From: Streptomyces sp. NBC_00289
Lineage (GTDB): Bacteria; Actinomycetota; Actinomycetes; Streptomycetales; Streptomycetaceae
DNA: 64,000 bases
Assembly: GCF_041435115.1 (NCBI RefSeq)
Contig: NZ_CP108046.1
Location: forward strand, 2,852,001-2,916,000
Reading direction: 5' to 3'
The position numbers and the translations under genes are program-made. Below, piece after piece: positions 17,032 through 24,935 of this stretch (its first letter is position 1; the number at the start of each line of letters is the position of its first letter). Under the pieces are notes generated by a model. That model was not told the DNA's origin, searched no databases, and saw only the letters and a program-made list of their open reading frames with translations.

Positions 17032-19650
17032 GTGTCCACGAACGGAGTGGACGCGTCCGCCCAGTCGGCCCCCGCACCACACCGGGGCGGTCTGCGCGGC
17101 TTCGCCGACCGATGGCCCTTCCGCCGCAAGCTCAACCTTCTGGTCGGTGTACCGCTGGCCGTGGTCGCCGCCCTGCTCGCCTACCTCATCGCGGACCAGA
17201 TAGGGCAGTCGGGCACCGCGGACGACGCGGCCCGGCTGGTCCGGGACAGCGCCCAGGTCGCGGAGCTGGTCGACCGGGTGGAGGCCGAGCACCAGCAGGC
17301 CATCCTGCTGTCCGTGCGGCACGAGGCCACCCACGACGACGGCAGCCCCTCGCAGGCCGCCTACCGCGCCGCGCAGTTGTCCACGGACGCCCAGGTCGTC
17401 AGGGTGCGCGAGACCTTCGCCGACCGGCTGCCGGCCACCGAGGCGCAGGCCCTGAAGGAAGTCAGCGGCCTGGACAGCCTGCGCGACACCATCGAGCAGG
17501 GCTACCTGCCCGCCGACAACATCGACCCGGCCTACACCAACGCCTCCGAGGGCCTGATCGACGGTCTGGGCCTGGACCGCAACTCGTCTCTCGCGGCCAC
17601 CTTCACCGGTAACCTGCTGGACTCCCTGCTGCGCGCCGACGCCGCCCACAGCGCCTTCGAGACCAGTGTCTTCTCGGCGCGCACCGGCGACACCAACGCC
17701 CTGATCGAATACAACAACGCGGTCGCGTCGTACGAGCTGTACACCCACCAGGCCACCCGCTTCGCCCGGTTCGCCACCGAGGCCCAGGCGGACCGGCTTG
17801 GCGGCGTCGAGCACAACCTCGCCCAGGCGGCGATCGCCCAGCACTTCGCCGAGCTCCAGCTCGACCCCAGCGGACTCCAGGCCACCTCGCCCACCCAGAT
17901 CCAGCGGGCGTTCACCGAGGCCCTCGACTCCTACCCCGACTACCAGAAGCAGTCCGACACCCGGCTGAGGATCACCACGTCCCTCATCGGCCAGATCGCC
18001 GACCGGGCCGACGCCGCCTCCTCGGACGCCTCCTGGCGAGCCGGGCTGCTGCTGGCGATCTCGCTGTTCGGCTTCGCCGTCTGGATCGCCTTCTCGGTGC
18101 TGGTGCGCCGCTCGGTGGTCCGCCCCGTGCAGGCACTCACCGGCGCCGCCCGGCAGGTCGCCGAGGTCGCCGGGCGTGAACTGGCCCGGGTGGCCGAGGG
18201 GGACGGCGAGGACGACGGACCGCCCAGGCTGCGCGAGGTGCCGGTCACCGCCCAGGACGAGATCGGCGACCTGGCCACGGCCTTCAACCACGTGCAGACC
18301 ACCGCGGCCGCCCTGCTGGAGCGGCAGGTGCTCAGCCGCCGCAACGTGGCCGAGATGTTCGGCAACGTCGGCCGCCGGGTCAGCAACCTGACCACCCGTC
18401 AGCTGGCGCTGATCGACGCGGTCGAGCGCGGCGAGACCGACCCGGCGCTGCTCGAACGCCTCTACTCCATCGACCACATCGCCGTCCGCCTGCGTCGCAA
18501 CGCGGACAGCCTGATGCTGCTGGCCGGCATCCACGAGACCGTCCTCGACTCCGGTCCGACCGAACTCACCAACGTCGTACGGGCCGCGCTCGGCCAGATC
18601 GAGGCCTTCCAGCGGGTGCGGCTGCACGCCGCCACCGAGGTCATGGTGGAGCCCGACATCATCGGCGACCTGACCCTGATGGTGGCCGAACTCCTGGAGA
18701 ACGCCGTGTCGTTCTCCCCGGCCGGCAGCCCCGTCGAGGTGACCGTCAAGGACAGTGCCGAGGGTGCGCTGATCCTGGTCAGCGACCACGGCCTGGGCAT
18801 GAGCGCCGACCGGCTCACCGAGGAGAACGCCCGGCTGGTCCGCCGCGAGCGACTGGACCTGGTACCGACGAAGGTGCTCGGCCTCTTCGTGGTGGGCACC
18901 CTGGCGCGCCGCTGGGAGGTCGAGGTCGTCCTCTCCCGCACCCCGGGCGGCGGTGTGACGGCCGAGGTGATCATCCCGTCCTCCCTGCTGCTGACGATGA
19001 GCCCGGTGGGCGTGTCCGCCGCACCCGACAGCCGCAAGGACGCGACGCCGGCCCCGGCCGAGATCGCCGCGCCCGCGCCGGCCGCCGTCAACGGGCGCAC
19101 CCCGTCCTGGGCGACACCGGCCCCGGACGACCCGGTACCCGCTGTCCGTACCGGGACGGGCCCCGCGCCCGCCCTGCCGGCGAGCACGGCCACCGTTGAC
19201 GGCGACGAGGTCCCAGGGCCCCTCCCGCGCAGGGTCCCGCGCCGCGAGGAGGCCCCGTTCATCCCGCAGGCACGCACCGGCGAGCACCCCTCGGCCGCCG
19301 CCGTCCTCCCGGCGCCCGACCGGGCCCACGGCGAGGCCGTCGGGGAGACACCCGGTGAGAGCGGTGAGCCCGTCGGCTCGTCCCGTCCGCTGCGCCGGCG
19401 CGTCCGCGGAGCGACCCTCCGTACGGCCGCCGACGCACCCGCCCAGCAGGCGCGCCAGGCCGCGCGACCCGCCGACGCGGACGCCGTCCGCGCCTCGCTC
19501 GACGAGTTCGAGGCGGCCGTGGAGCGCGCGCACCGCGACACCGGCAGCACCCCCCTCCCGCCGCTCGGCACCGGCACCGCCGGATCCGCCCCTGGCACCG
19601 ACCCCGAACCGCACGACCAGAACCACCTCCCGGAAGGAGCGGAGCAGTGA
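17032..19650 (+). CDS. Conservon 2 sensor histidine kinase-like protein (CvnA type)
   Basis: The 872-residue protein has a first membrane segment at about 38-58, a nitrate-sensor-like helical extracellular domain, a second membrane segment near 340-365 (LLLAISLFGFAVWIAFSVLV), a HAMP domain and a GHKL ATPase (N-box ELLENAVSFSP, G-box DHGLGM). A disordered Pro/Ala-rich tail of about 220 residues follows. AAGGAGG lies five bases before the GTG at 17032. It shares architecture with the kinase at 10126 but is clearly diverged. It probably senses an extracellular cue and organises the three following proteins. Confidence 0.92.
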   Translation: MSTNGVDASAQSAPAPHRGGLRGFADRWPFRRKLNLLVGVPLAVVAALLAYLIADQIGQSGTADDAARLVRDSAQVAELVDRVEAEHQQAILLSVRHEATHDDGSPSQAAYRAAQLSTDAQVVRVRETFADRLPATEAQALKEVSGLDSLRDTIEQGYLPADNIDPAYTNASEGLIDGLGLDRNSSLAATFTGNLLDSLLRADAAHSAFETSVFSARTGDTNALIEYNNAVASYELYTHQATRFARFATEAQADRLGGVEHNLAQAAIAQHFAELQLDPSGLQATSPTQIQRAFTEALDSYPDYQKQSDTRLRITTSLIGQIADRADAASSDASWRAGLLLAISLFGFAVWIAFSVLVRRSVVRPVQALTGAARQVAEVAGRELARVAEGDGEDDGPPRLREVPVTAQDEIGDLATAFNHVQTTAAALLERQVLSRRNVAEMFGNVGRRVSNLTTRQLALIDAVERGETDPALLERLYSIDHIAVRLRRNADSLMLLAGIHETVLDSGPTELTNVVRAALGQIEAFQRVRLHAATEVMVEPDIIGDLTLMVAELLENAVSFSPAGSPVEVTVKDSAEGALILVSDHGLGMSADRLTEENARLVRRERLDLVPTKVLGLFVVGTLARRWEVEVVLSRTPGGGVTAEVIIPSSLLLTMSPVGVSAAPDSRKDATPAPAEIAAPAPAAVNGRTPSWATPAPDDPVPAVRTGTGPAPALPASTATVDGDEVPGPLPRRVPRREEAPFIPQARTGEHPSAAAVLPAPDRAHGEAVGETPGESGEPVGSSRPLRRRVRGATLRTAADAPAQQARQAARPADADAVRASLDEFEAAVERAHRDTGSTPLPPLGTGTAGSAPGTDPEPHDQNHLPEGAEQ

Positions 19651-20123
19651 GTACGTCGACAGGTGACACTCCGACGGGAGGCACCACGCCGGCCGAACTC
19701 CAGGCCGCGGCAGCCGACTTCACGTGGCTGTTGAATCGTTTCGCCACCGAGACCGCGGGCGTCGTGGACGCCATCGCGGTGTCCTCCGACGGACTGCTCA
19801 TCGCCGTCTCGGAGCTGCGCGAGCACGCCGATTCCGAACGCCTGGCGGCGATCGTCTCCGGCATCACCAGCCTGGCCGCCGGAGCCTCCGGCAACTACGG
19901 CCTGGGCGGCCTCAACAAGGTCATCATCGACCTGGAGGGCGGTCATGTGCTGGTCTCCGCGATCGGCAGCGGCGCCGTGCTCGGCGTGGTCACCGACAAG
20001 GAGGCCAAGCTGGGCAACATCGCCTACGAGATGACGCTGTTCGCCAACCGGGCCGGCAGCGCGCTCAACCCTCAGCTCGTGCTTCAGCTGAAGAACAGCG
20101 TCGGCGCGACGTCGGCGCGCTGA
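19647..20123 (+). CDS. Conservon 2 roadblock/LC7 protein (CvnB type)
   Basis: The 158-residue roadblock/LC7 protein carries LLNRFATETAGVVDAIAVSSDGLLIAVS and later GSGAVLGVVTDKEAKLGNIAYEM. Its GTG start overlaps the kinase stop (GTGA). Expected to bind and regulate the GTPase at 20561. Confidence 0.92.
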   Translation: MSTSTGDTPTGGTTPAELQAAAADFTWLLNRFATETAGVVDAIAVSSDGLLIAVSELREHADSERLAAIVSGITSLAAGASGNYGLGGLNKVIIDLEGGHVLVSAIGSGAVLGVVTDKEAKLGNIAYEMTLFANRAGSALNPQLVLQLKNSVGATSAR

Positions 20124-20157
20124 CCGCGCGCGGCAGGGTCGAGGAGGAAGACAACTC

Positions 20158-20574
20158 ATGGCGGACGGCTCCCCACCCCCGGGTTCCGACCCGGTAGGTC
20201 CCGCTTCCGCCGTACGGCCGTTCCTGGTCACCGCCGGCCGGGTGGCGCCCAGCGCGGCCGGCCGGCCGGTGCCCGTGGAGACCCAGGTGGTGGCCACCGC
20301 CGAGGGGCTCGTCGTGCTCGACCGGCTCTCCTTCGAACAGCACGACATCGTGGCCGCCTGCCGGCAGCCGCAGTCCATCGCGGAGCTCGCGGCCCGGCTG
20401 CGGCTGCACCTGAACGTCGTCCGGGTCCTCGCCGAGGACCTGCGCGCGGCGGGACAGCTGACGGTGCACGTGCCCGACTCCGGCGTCACCCATGACGCAT
20501 CCGTTCTGCGCAGGGTCATCGATGGCCTCCGCGCCATCCCAGACTCCCGGGGGGTACTCCGTGACAGCGACTGA
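20158..20574 (+). CDS. Conservon 2 DUF742 protein (CvnC type)
   Basis: The 138-residue DUF742 protein carries AVRPFLVTAGRVAPSAAG and a winged-helix-like C-terminal region (SIAELAARLRLHLNVVRVLAEDLRAAG). GAGGAGGAAG precedes the ATG at 20158. Its last 14 bases overlap the GTPase gene exactly as in conservon 1. Confidence 0.9.
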   Translation: MADGSPPPGSDPVGPASAVRPFLVTAGRVAPSAAGRPVPVETQVVATAEGLVVLDRLSFEQHDIVAACRQPQSIAELAARLRLHLNVVRVLAEDLRAAGQLTVHVPDSGVTHDASVLRRVIDGLRAIPDSRGVLRDSD

Positions 20575-21163
20575 ACCGGCGATCCGCGCCACGGCCTTCC
20601 CCACGTCCGCCGTGCCACCGCCGCTTCCGGTCAAGATGGTGATCGCGGGCGGCTTCGGCGTGGGCAAGACCACCGCCGTCGGCTCGATCTCCGAGATCGA
20701 GCCGCTGACCACCGAGGCGGCCATCACCGAGGTGGCGGCGGGCGTGGACGACCTCAGCCACACCCCGACCAAGACCACCACGACGGTCGCGATGGACTTC
20801 GGCTGCATCACCATCGACCCGACGCTGAAGCTGTACCTGTTCGGCACGCCCGGCCAGGAGCGGTTCGGGTTCATGTGGGACGACATCGTCGAGGGCGCGG
20901 TGGGCGGGCTGGTCATCGTCGACACGCGGCGCCTCGACGACTGCTACGCGGCCGTCGACTACTTCGAGCACAAGCAGATCCCGTTCGCCGTGGCCGTCAA
21001 CGCCTTCGACGGCCACGTCGAACACGACCTGGACGAGGTCCGCTGGGCGCTCGACGTCGCCGAGCGCGTCCCGCTCGTCGTCTTCGACGCCCGGGAGCGC
21101 GGCTCGGTCCGGGACGCCCTGCTCGTCGTACTCGAACAGGCCCTGGCCCGCACCGGGGGATGA
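20561..21163 (+). CDS. Conservon 2 Ras-like small GTPase (CvnD type)
   Basis: The 200-residue P-loop GTPase has Walker A GGFGVGKTT and G3-like FGTPGQERF, and VNAFDG replaces NKxD. The start is set at the GTG at 20561 because this reproduces the 14-base overlap of conservon 1; an upstream in-frame ATG at 20492 would lie deep in the DUF742 gene. A hairpin follows the stop. Confidence 0.9.
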   Translation: MTATEPAIRATAFPTSAVPPPLPVKMVIAGGFGVGKTTAVGSISEIEPLTTEAAITEVAAGVDDLSHTPTKTTTTVAMDFGCITIDPTLKLYLFGTPGQERFGFMWDDIVEGAVGGLVIVDTRRLDDCYAAVDYFEHKQIPFAVAVNAFDGHVEHDLDEVRWALDVAERVPLVVFDARERGSVRDALLVVLEQALARTGG

Positions 21164-21178
21164 CACGGCGGTACGACG

Positions 21179-21214
21179 ACGGGCCCGGGGCGGAAGTGAT
21201 CTCCCCGGGCCCGT
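21179..21214 (+). terminator. Hairpin terminator after conservon 2
   Basis: A perfect 12-bp stem (ACGGGCCCGGGG and complement) with a 12-base loop lies between convergent conservon 2 and the permease gene. Confidence 0.7.
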
Positions 21215-21321
21215 AGTCGTGGGGCTGAACGGACAGCGCCTGAAGAGGCGCGGGGAACCGCGCGACCGGCCACCACGGTGCCGCGGACGACCGACGGCAG
21301 GTCCGGCGGACGGCTCGGCTC

Positions 21322-21990
21322 CTAGTGGCTTCTGCGCACCCCGGCGGAGACCGCGACCCGTGCCACGGCCCAGAACAGGCCGAGTGTGGCCAGCGCCATG
21401 AGGGCGACCAGGGTGGCGCCGCCCACGACCTTCTCGTAGTTGTGCTGGTAGAGGCCGTCCACGATGTAGCGGCCGAGGCCGCCGAGACTGACGTACGCGG
21501 CGATGGTGGCCGTCGAGACGATCTGGATGGCCGCCGAGCGCAGCCCGCTCAGGATCAGCGGCAGCGCGACCGGCAGTTCGACCTGGAACAGGACCTTCGC
21601 CTCGTGCATGCCCATGCCGCGGGCGGCGTCCACCGGGGACGGGTCGACGGAGCGCATCGCCTCGTAGGTGGTCACCAGGATCGGCGGGACGGCGAGCACG
21701 ACCAGCGGGATCATCACGGGCGTCATGCCGAACCCGAGCCAGATGAACATCAGGACCAGCAGGCCGAAGCTGGGCAGCGCCCGCCCGGCGGTGGAGATCA
21801 TCGCGAGGGTGTTGCCACCGCGCCCGTAGTGGCCGGTGACCAGGCCGATCGGCAGTCCGATCGCGGCGGCGATCGCCAGGGCCTCCAGCGTGTACTGGAC
21901 GTGCTCCCCCAGGCGCGTGGGGATGCCGTCGTAGCCGTGCCAGTGGGCGCTGTCGCTGAAGAAGGCGTTGACGAAGTTGAGTACGTTCAC
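21322..21990 (-). CDS. Quaternary-amine ABC transporter permease, OpuCB/ProW-like (distal)
   Basis: The 222-residue membrane protein has about five to six hydrophobic segments and the BPD-type permease loop (YEAMRSVDPSPVDAARGMGMHEAKVLFQVELPVALPLILSGLR). It starts at the GTG at 21990, overlapping the preceding permease stop (GTGA). It forms the heterodimeric channel with the 21987 product. Confidence 0.92.
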   Translation of the reverse strand: MNVLNFVNAFFSDSAHWHGYDGIPTRLGEHVQYTLEALAIAAAIGLPIGLVTGHYGRGGNTLAMISTAGRALPSFGLLVLMFIWLGFGMTPVMIPLVVLAVPPILVTTYEAMRSVDPSPVDAARGMGMHEAKVLFQVELPVALPLILSGLRSAAIQIVSTATIAAYVSLGGLGRYIVDGLYQHNYEKVVGGATLVALMALATLGLFWAVARVAVSAGVRRSH

Positions 21991-22703
21991 CGGGCGGCGT
22001 CCTCCAGGGCGGGCACGGCCGGTTCGGGCCGGGCCTGGGCGTCCTTGGTCTTCGTGCGGCGCGTGCCGCTCGGCATCCAGGGGGTGAGCAGGAGGCGGGC
22101 GAGGACCAGCACGGCGTCCGCGAGGATCGCCAGGGCCGCCGTGGTGAGGACGGAGTTCCAGGCGAGTTCGGGCCGGTGGTAGATCTGCGCGTCGTTGAGC
22201 AGGTTGCCGAGCGCGCCCTGGTTGCCGATCAGCATGCCGACGCTGACGAGGCTGATGCTGGACACGGTCGCCACCCGCAGCCCGGCGATGATCGCGGGCA
22301 CGGCGATCGGCAACTGCACCTGCACGTACCGGCGTACGGGACCGAAGCCCATCGCGGTGGCCGCGGCCAGCGTCTCCTGCGGCACCGAGCGGACGCCGTC
22401 GACGATCGCCGGGACGAGCACCACCAGGCTGTACACGCCCAGCGGAATCATCACGGTGAGCTCGGTCTGGCCGGTGTAGTCGATGAGGACCACGAAGAAG
22501 GCGAGCGAGGGGATCGCGTACAGCACGGTCGTCACCCACAGCACGGGCGGGTACAGCCAGCGGAACCGCACGCACAGCTGGGCGAGCGGGAGCGCGAACA
22601 CCAGCCCCGCCAGGACCGGCAGCAGGGCCTCCCGCAGATGCAGGCCGATCAGGCCGAACCAGCTGTGCTGGAGGTCGCTGGGGATGTCGAAGAAGCGGTT
22701 CAT
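21987..22703 (-). CDS. Quaternary-amine ABC transporter permease, OpuCB/ProW-like (proximal)
   Basis: The 238-residue membrane permease carries the EAA-type loop (VPQETLAAATAMGFGPVRRYVQVQLPIAVPAIIAGLR). The ATG at 22701-22703 overlaps the ATPase stop (ATGA). The cytoplasmic C-terminal tail is charged. It functions with the ATPase at 22700 and the permease at 21322. Confidence 0.92.
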   Translation of the reverse strand: MNRFFDIPSDLQHSWFGLIGLHLREALLPVLAGLVFALPLAQLCVRFRWLYPPVLWVTTVLYAIPSLAFFVVLIDYTGQTELTVMIPLGVYSLVVLVPAIVDGVRSVPQETLAAATAMGFGPVRRYVQVQLPIAVPAIIAGLRVATVSSISLVSVGMLIGNQGALGNLLNDAQIYHRPELAWNSVLTTAALAILADAVLVLARLLLTPWMPSGTRRTKTKDAQARPEPAVPALEDAAR

Positions 22704-23830
22704 CGAAGGACCTTGGCTTCGGTACGGCCCTCGGCGTGGGCGCCGCGGATCGCCTCGGCGATGGTCTGCTGCGAGACGACTCCGGCGACCCGGCCCTCGG
22801 CGTCCACGGCGACGGCCCAGCCGGTGGGCGAGAGCACCGCGCAGTCGAGCGCGGCCCGCAGGGAGTCCGTGCCGGCCACGAACGGCCGCCCGTACGGCAG
22901 CAGTTGCTCCGTCGTGATCTGCCCGGCCCTCAGGTCGCCCGGCTCGCTCCAGCCGAGCGGCTTGCCGTCGAGGCCGGTGACGAGCAGGTAGGGGGCGTCG
23001 TCCTTGGCCCGCTCGGCGATCCGCTCGGCGGTGGAGTCGATCGCGACGACCGGGGAGGTCAGCAGCGGCAGGCCGGCGGAGGGGAAGAACGACAACCGCC
23101 GGATGCCGCGGTCCGCGCCGAGGAAGTCCTCGACGAAGGCGTCCGCGGGGTGGGACAGCAGCTCGGCGGGCGGTGCGAACTGGGCGAGTTTGCCGCCGGT
23201 GCGCATCACGGCGACCATCGTGCCGATCTTGACGGCCTCGTCGATGTCATGGGTGACGAAGACGATGGTCTTGCCCAACTCCTCCTGGATCCGCAGGAGT
23301 TCGTCCTGAAGTCCCTTGCGGACGATGGGGTCGACGGCGGAGAACGGCTCGTCCATGAGCAGGACCGGCGGGTCCGCCGCGAGCGCCCGGGCCACCCCGA
23401 CGCGCTGCTGCTGTCCGCCGGACAGTTGGTAGGGGTACCGCTTGGCGAGAGAGGCGTCGAGGCCGACCCGCTCCATCAGTTCCGCGGCCCGCGAGCGGGC
23501 CTTCTCCTTGCCCCAGCCGAGCATGCGGGGCACGGTCGCGATGTTGTCGACGATCGTGCGGTGCTGGAAGAGACCGGCGTTCTGGATGACGTATCCCATG
23601 GACCTGCGCAGCGTGTTCACCGGCTGGCGCATGATGTCCTTGCCGTCGAGGAGGATCGTGCCCTCGCTCGGTTCGACCATCCGGTTGATCATCCGCAGGG
23701 TCGTCGTCTTCCCACAGCCCGAGGGCCCCACGAGGACGGTGATCGAACGGTCCGGTATCTCCAGGGAGAGCCGGTCGACCGCCACCGTGCCGTCCGGGTA
23801 CCGCTTGGTGACTGAATCTATCCGTATCAA
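22700..23830 (-). CDS. Quaternary-amine ABC transporter ATPase with C-terminal CBS pair, OpuCA/ProV-like
   Basis: The 376-residue ATPase has Walker A GPSGCGKTT (Lys41), signature LSGGQQQR and Walker B LLMDEP. The C-terminal third looks like a CBS domain pair, which in OpuA/OpuC proteins senses ionic strength or c-di-AMP. The start is a TTG at 23828-23830 with GAAGGG upstream; no better start precedes it. It is the first gene of the three-gene minus-strand operon. Confidence 0.92.
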   Translation of the reverse strand: MIRIDSVTKRYPDGTVAVDRLSLEIPDRSITVLVGPSGCGKTTTLRMINRMVEPSEGTILLDGKDIMRQPVNTLRRSMGYVIQNAGLFQHRTIVDNIATVPRMLGWGKEKARSRAAELMERVGLDASLAKRYPYQLSGGQQQRVGVARALAADPPVLLMDEPFSAVDPIVRKGLQDELLRIQEELGKTIVFVTHDIDEAVKIGTMVAVMRTGGKLAQFAPPAELLSHPADAFVEDFLGADRGIRRLSFFPSAGLPLLTSPVVAIDSTAERIAERAKDDAPYLLVTGLDGKPLGWSEPGDLRAGQITTEQLLPYGRPFVAGTDSLRAALDCAVLSPTGWAVAVDAEGRVAGVVSQQTIAEAIRGAHAEGRTEAKVLR

Positions 23831-24065
23831 AACGCCGAATACCCTTCGGGTCTGGCAGAAGCTGCCCGCTCTTGGCCACGGCCATGCCGTTGCCGGGAGA
23901 GTCTAGACCGCTTGTGTTGCGGGGGTTTGTCGTGGGAACCCGGCGGGCGGTCGCCGGGGGTCCACGGCGGGCCGGGCTGTGCGCAGGCTGTGAGTTCGCT
24001 GATTCTCATCAGGCCCTCAGTGAAGGCTCAGGGACCCCCCAGACGCGGCCCCCATCGTCACCGAC

Positions 24066-24935
24066 ATGAACGAAACGAACGCGGGAGGCGTCCGGCAGCG
24101 GTCGGTCGAGGTCGTGGTGCCGGTGTACAACGAGGCGCACGTACTCGCCGACAGTGTCAGCCGTCTCCACGCACACCTCGAGGCATCCTTCCCGTTCCCG
24201 TTCCGGATCACCGTCGCGGACAACGCGAGCACGGACGGCACCTGGCAGGCGGCGGTGGACCTGACCCACCGCCTCCCGCACGTCCACGCCGTCCATCTGG
24301 ACGCCAAGGGCCGGGGCCGCGCGCTGAAGCACGTGTGGAGCCGGTCCACGGCCGATGCCGTCGCCTACATGGACGTCGACCTGTCCACCGGACTCGAGGC
24401 CTTCCTGCCGCTGGTCGCGCCCCTGCTGTCCGGCCACAGCGACCTCGCGATCGGCAGCAGGCTGCACCGGCAGGCGGCGGTGCGGCGCGGCGCGCAGCGC
24501 GAGTTCGTCTCCCGTTCCTACAACCTGCTGCTGAGATGCGCCCTCGCGGCCCGCTTCTCCGACGCCCAGTGCGGGTTCAAGGCGGTGCGCACCGACGTCT
24601 TCCGCGCGCTCGTCCCGCACGTCGAGGACAACGCCTGGTTCTTCGACACCGAACTGCTCGTTTTGGCACAGCGCAACCGGCTGCGCGTCCACGAGGTCCC
24701 GGTCGACTGGACCGACGACCCCGACAGCCGCGTCGACATCGTCCGTACGGCCGTCGACGACCTCAGAGGCGTCGGCCGGATGCTCGGGCGCACCGTGACC
24801 GGCCGGGCCCGTGTCGCCGCCCTGCCCCGCCGGACGCGCACCCCGCAGGTGCCGGCCGCGCGCAAGACCCCCGACGTCCTGCCCGCCCGGGCAGACACCT
24901 CCTCCCGTCCGGAGCACCTGGAGTACGCGTCATGA
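24066..24935 (+). CDS. GT2 glycosyltransferase, polyprenyl-phosphate sugar synthase-like
   Basis: The 289-residue DPM1-like GT2 protein carries VVVPVYNEAHVL, VADNASTDGT, the DxD-type AYMDVDLSTG and CGFKAVRTDVF. It has no GtrA domain or strong membrane segment; the C-terminal tail is basic and Pro-rich. Family role: transfer a sugar from a nucleotide donor to polyprenyl phosphate on the inner membrane face, feeding an extracytoplasmic GT-C enzyme. The next gene, overlapping by ATGA, is exactly such an enzyme. It is paralogous to 57931-59208 (shared FRITVADNASTD, DDPDSRVDI). Confidence 0.9.
   Translation: MNETNAGGVRQRSVEVVVPVYNEAHVLADSVSRLHAHLEASFPFPFRITVADNASTDGTWQAAVDLTHRLPHVHAVHLDAKGRGRALKHVWSRSTADAVAYMDVDLSTGLEAFLPLVAPLLSGHSDLAIGSRLHRQAAVRRGAQREFVSRSYNLLLRCALAARFSDAQCGFKAVRTDVFRALVPHVEDNAWFFDTELLVLAQRNRLRVHEVPVDWTDDPDSRVDIVRTAVDDLRGVGRMLGRTVTGRARVAALPRRTRTPQVPAARKTPDVLPARADTSSRPEHLEYAS

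Noticed and set aside
16984..19626. Long minus-strand frame opposite the conservon 2 kinase
   Set aside because: Shadow of the kinase gene: no domain motifs and abnormal composition, while the plus strand carries a full CvnA architecture and a strong ribosome binding site.
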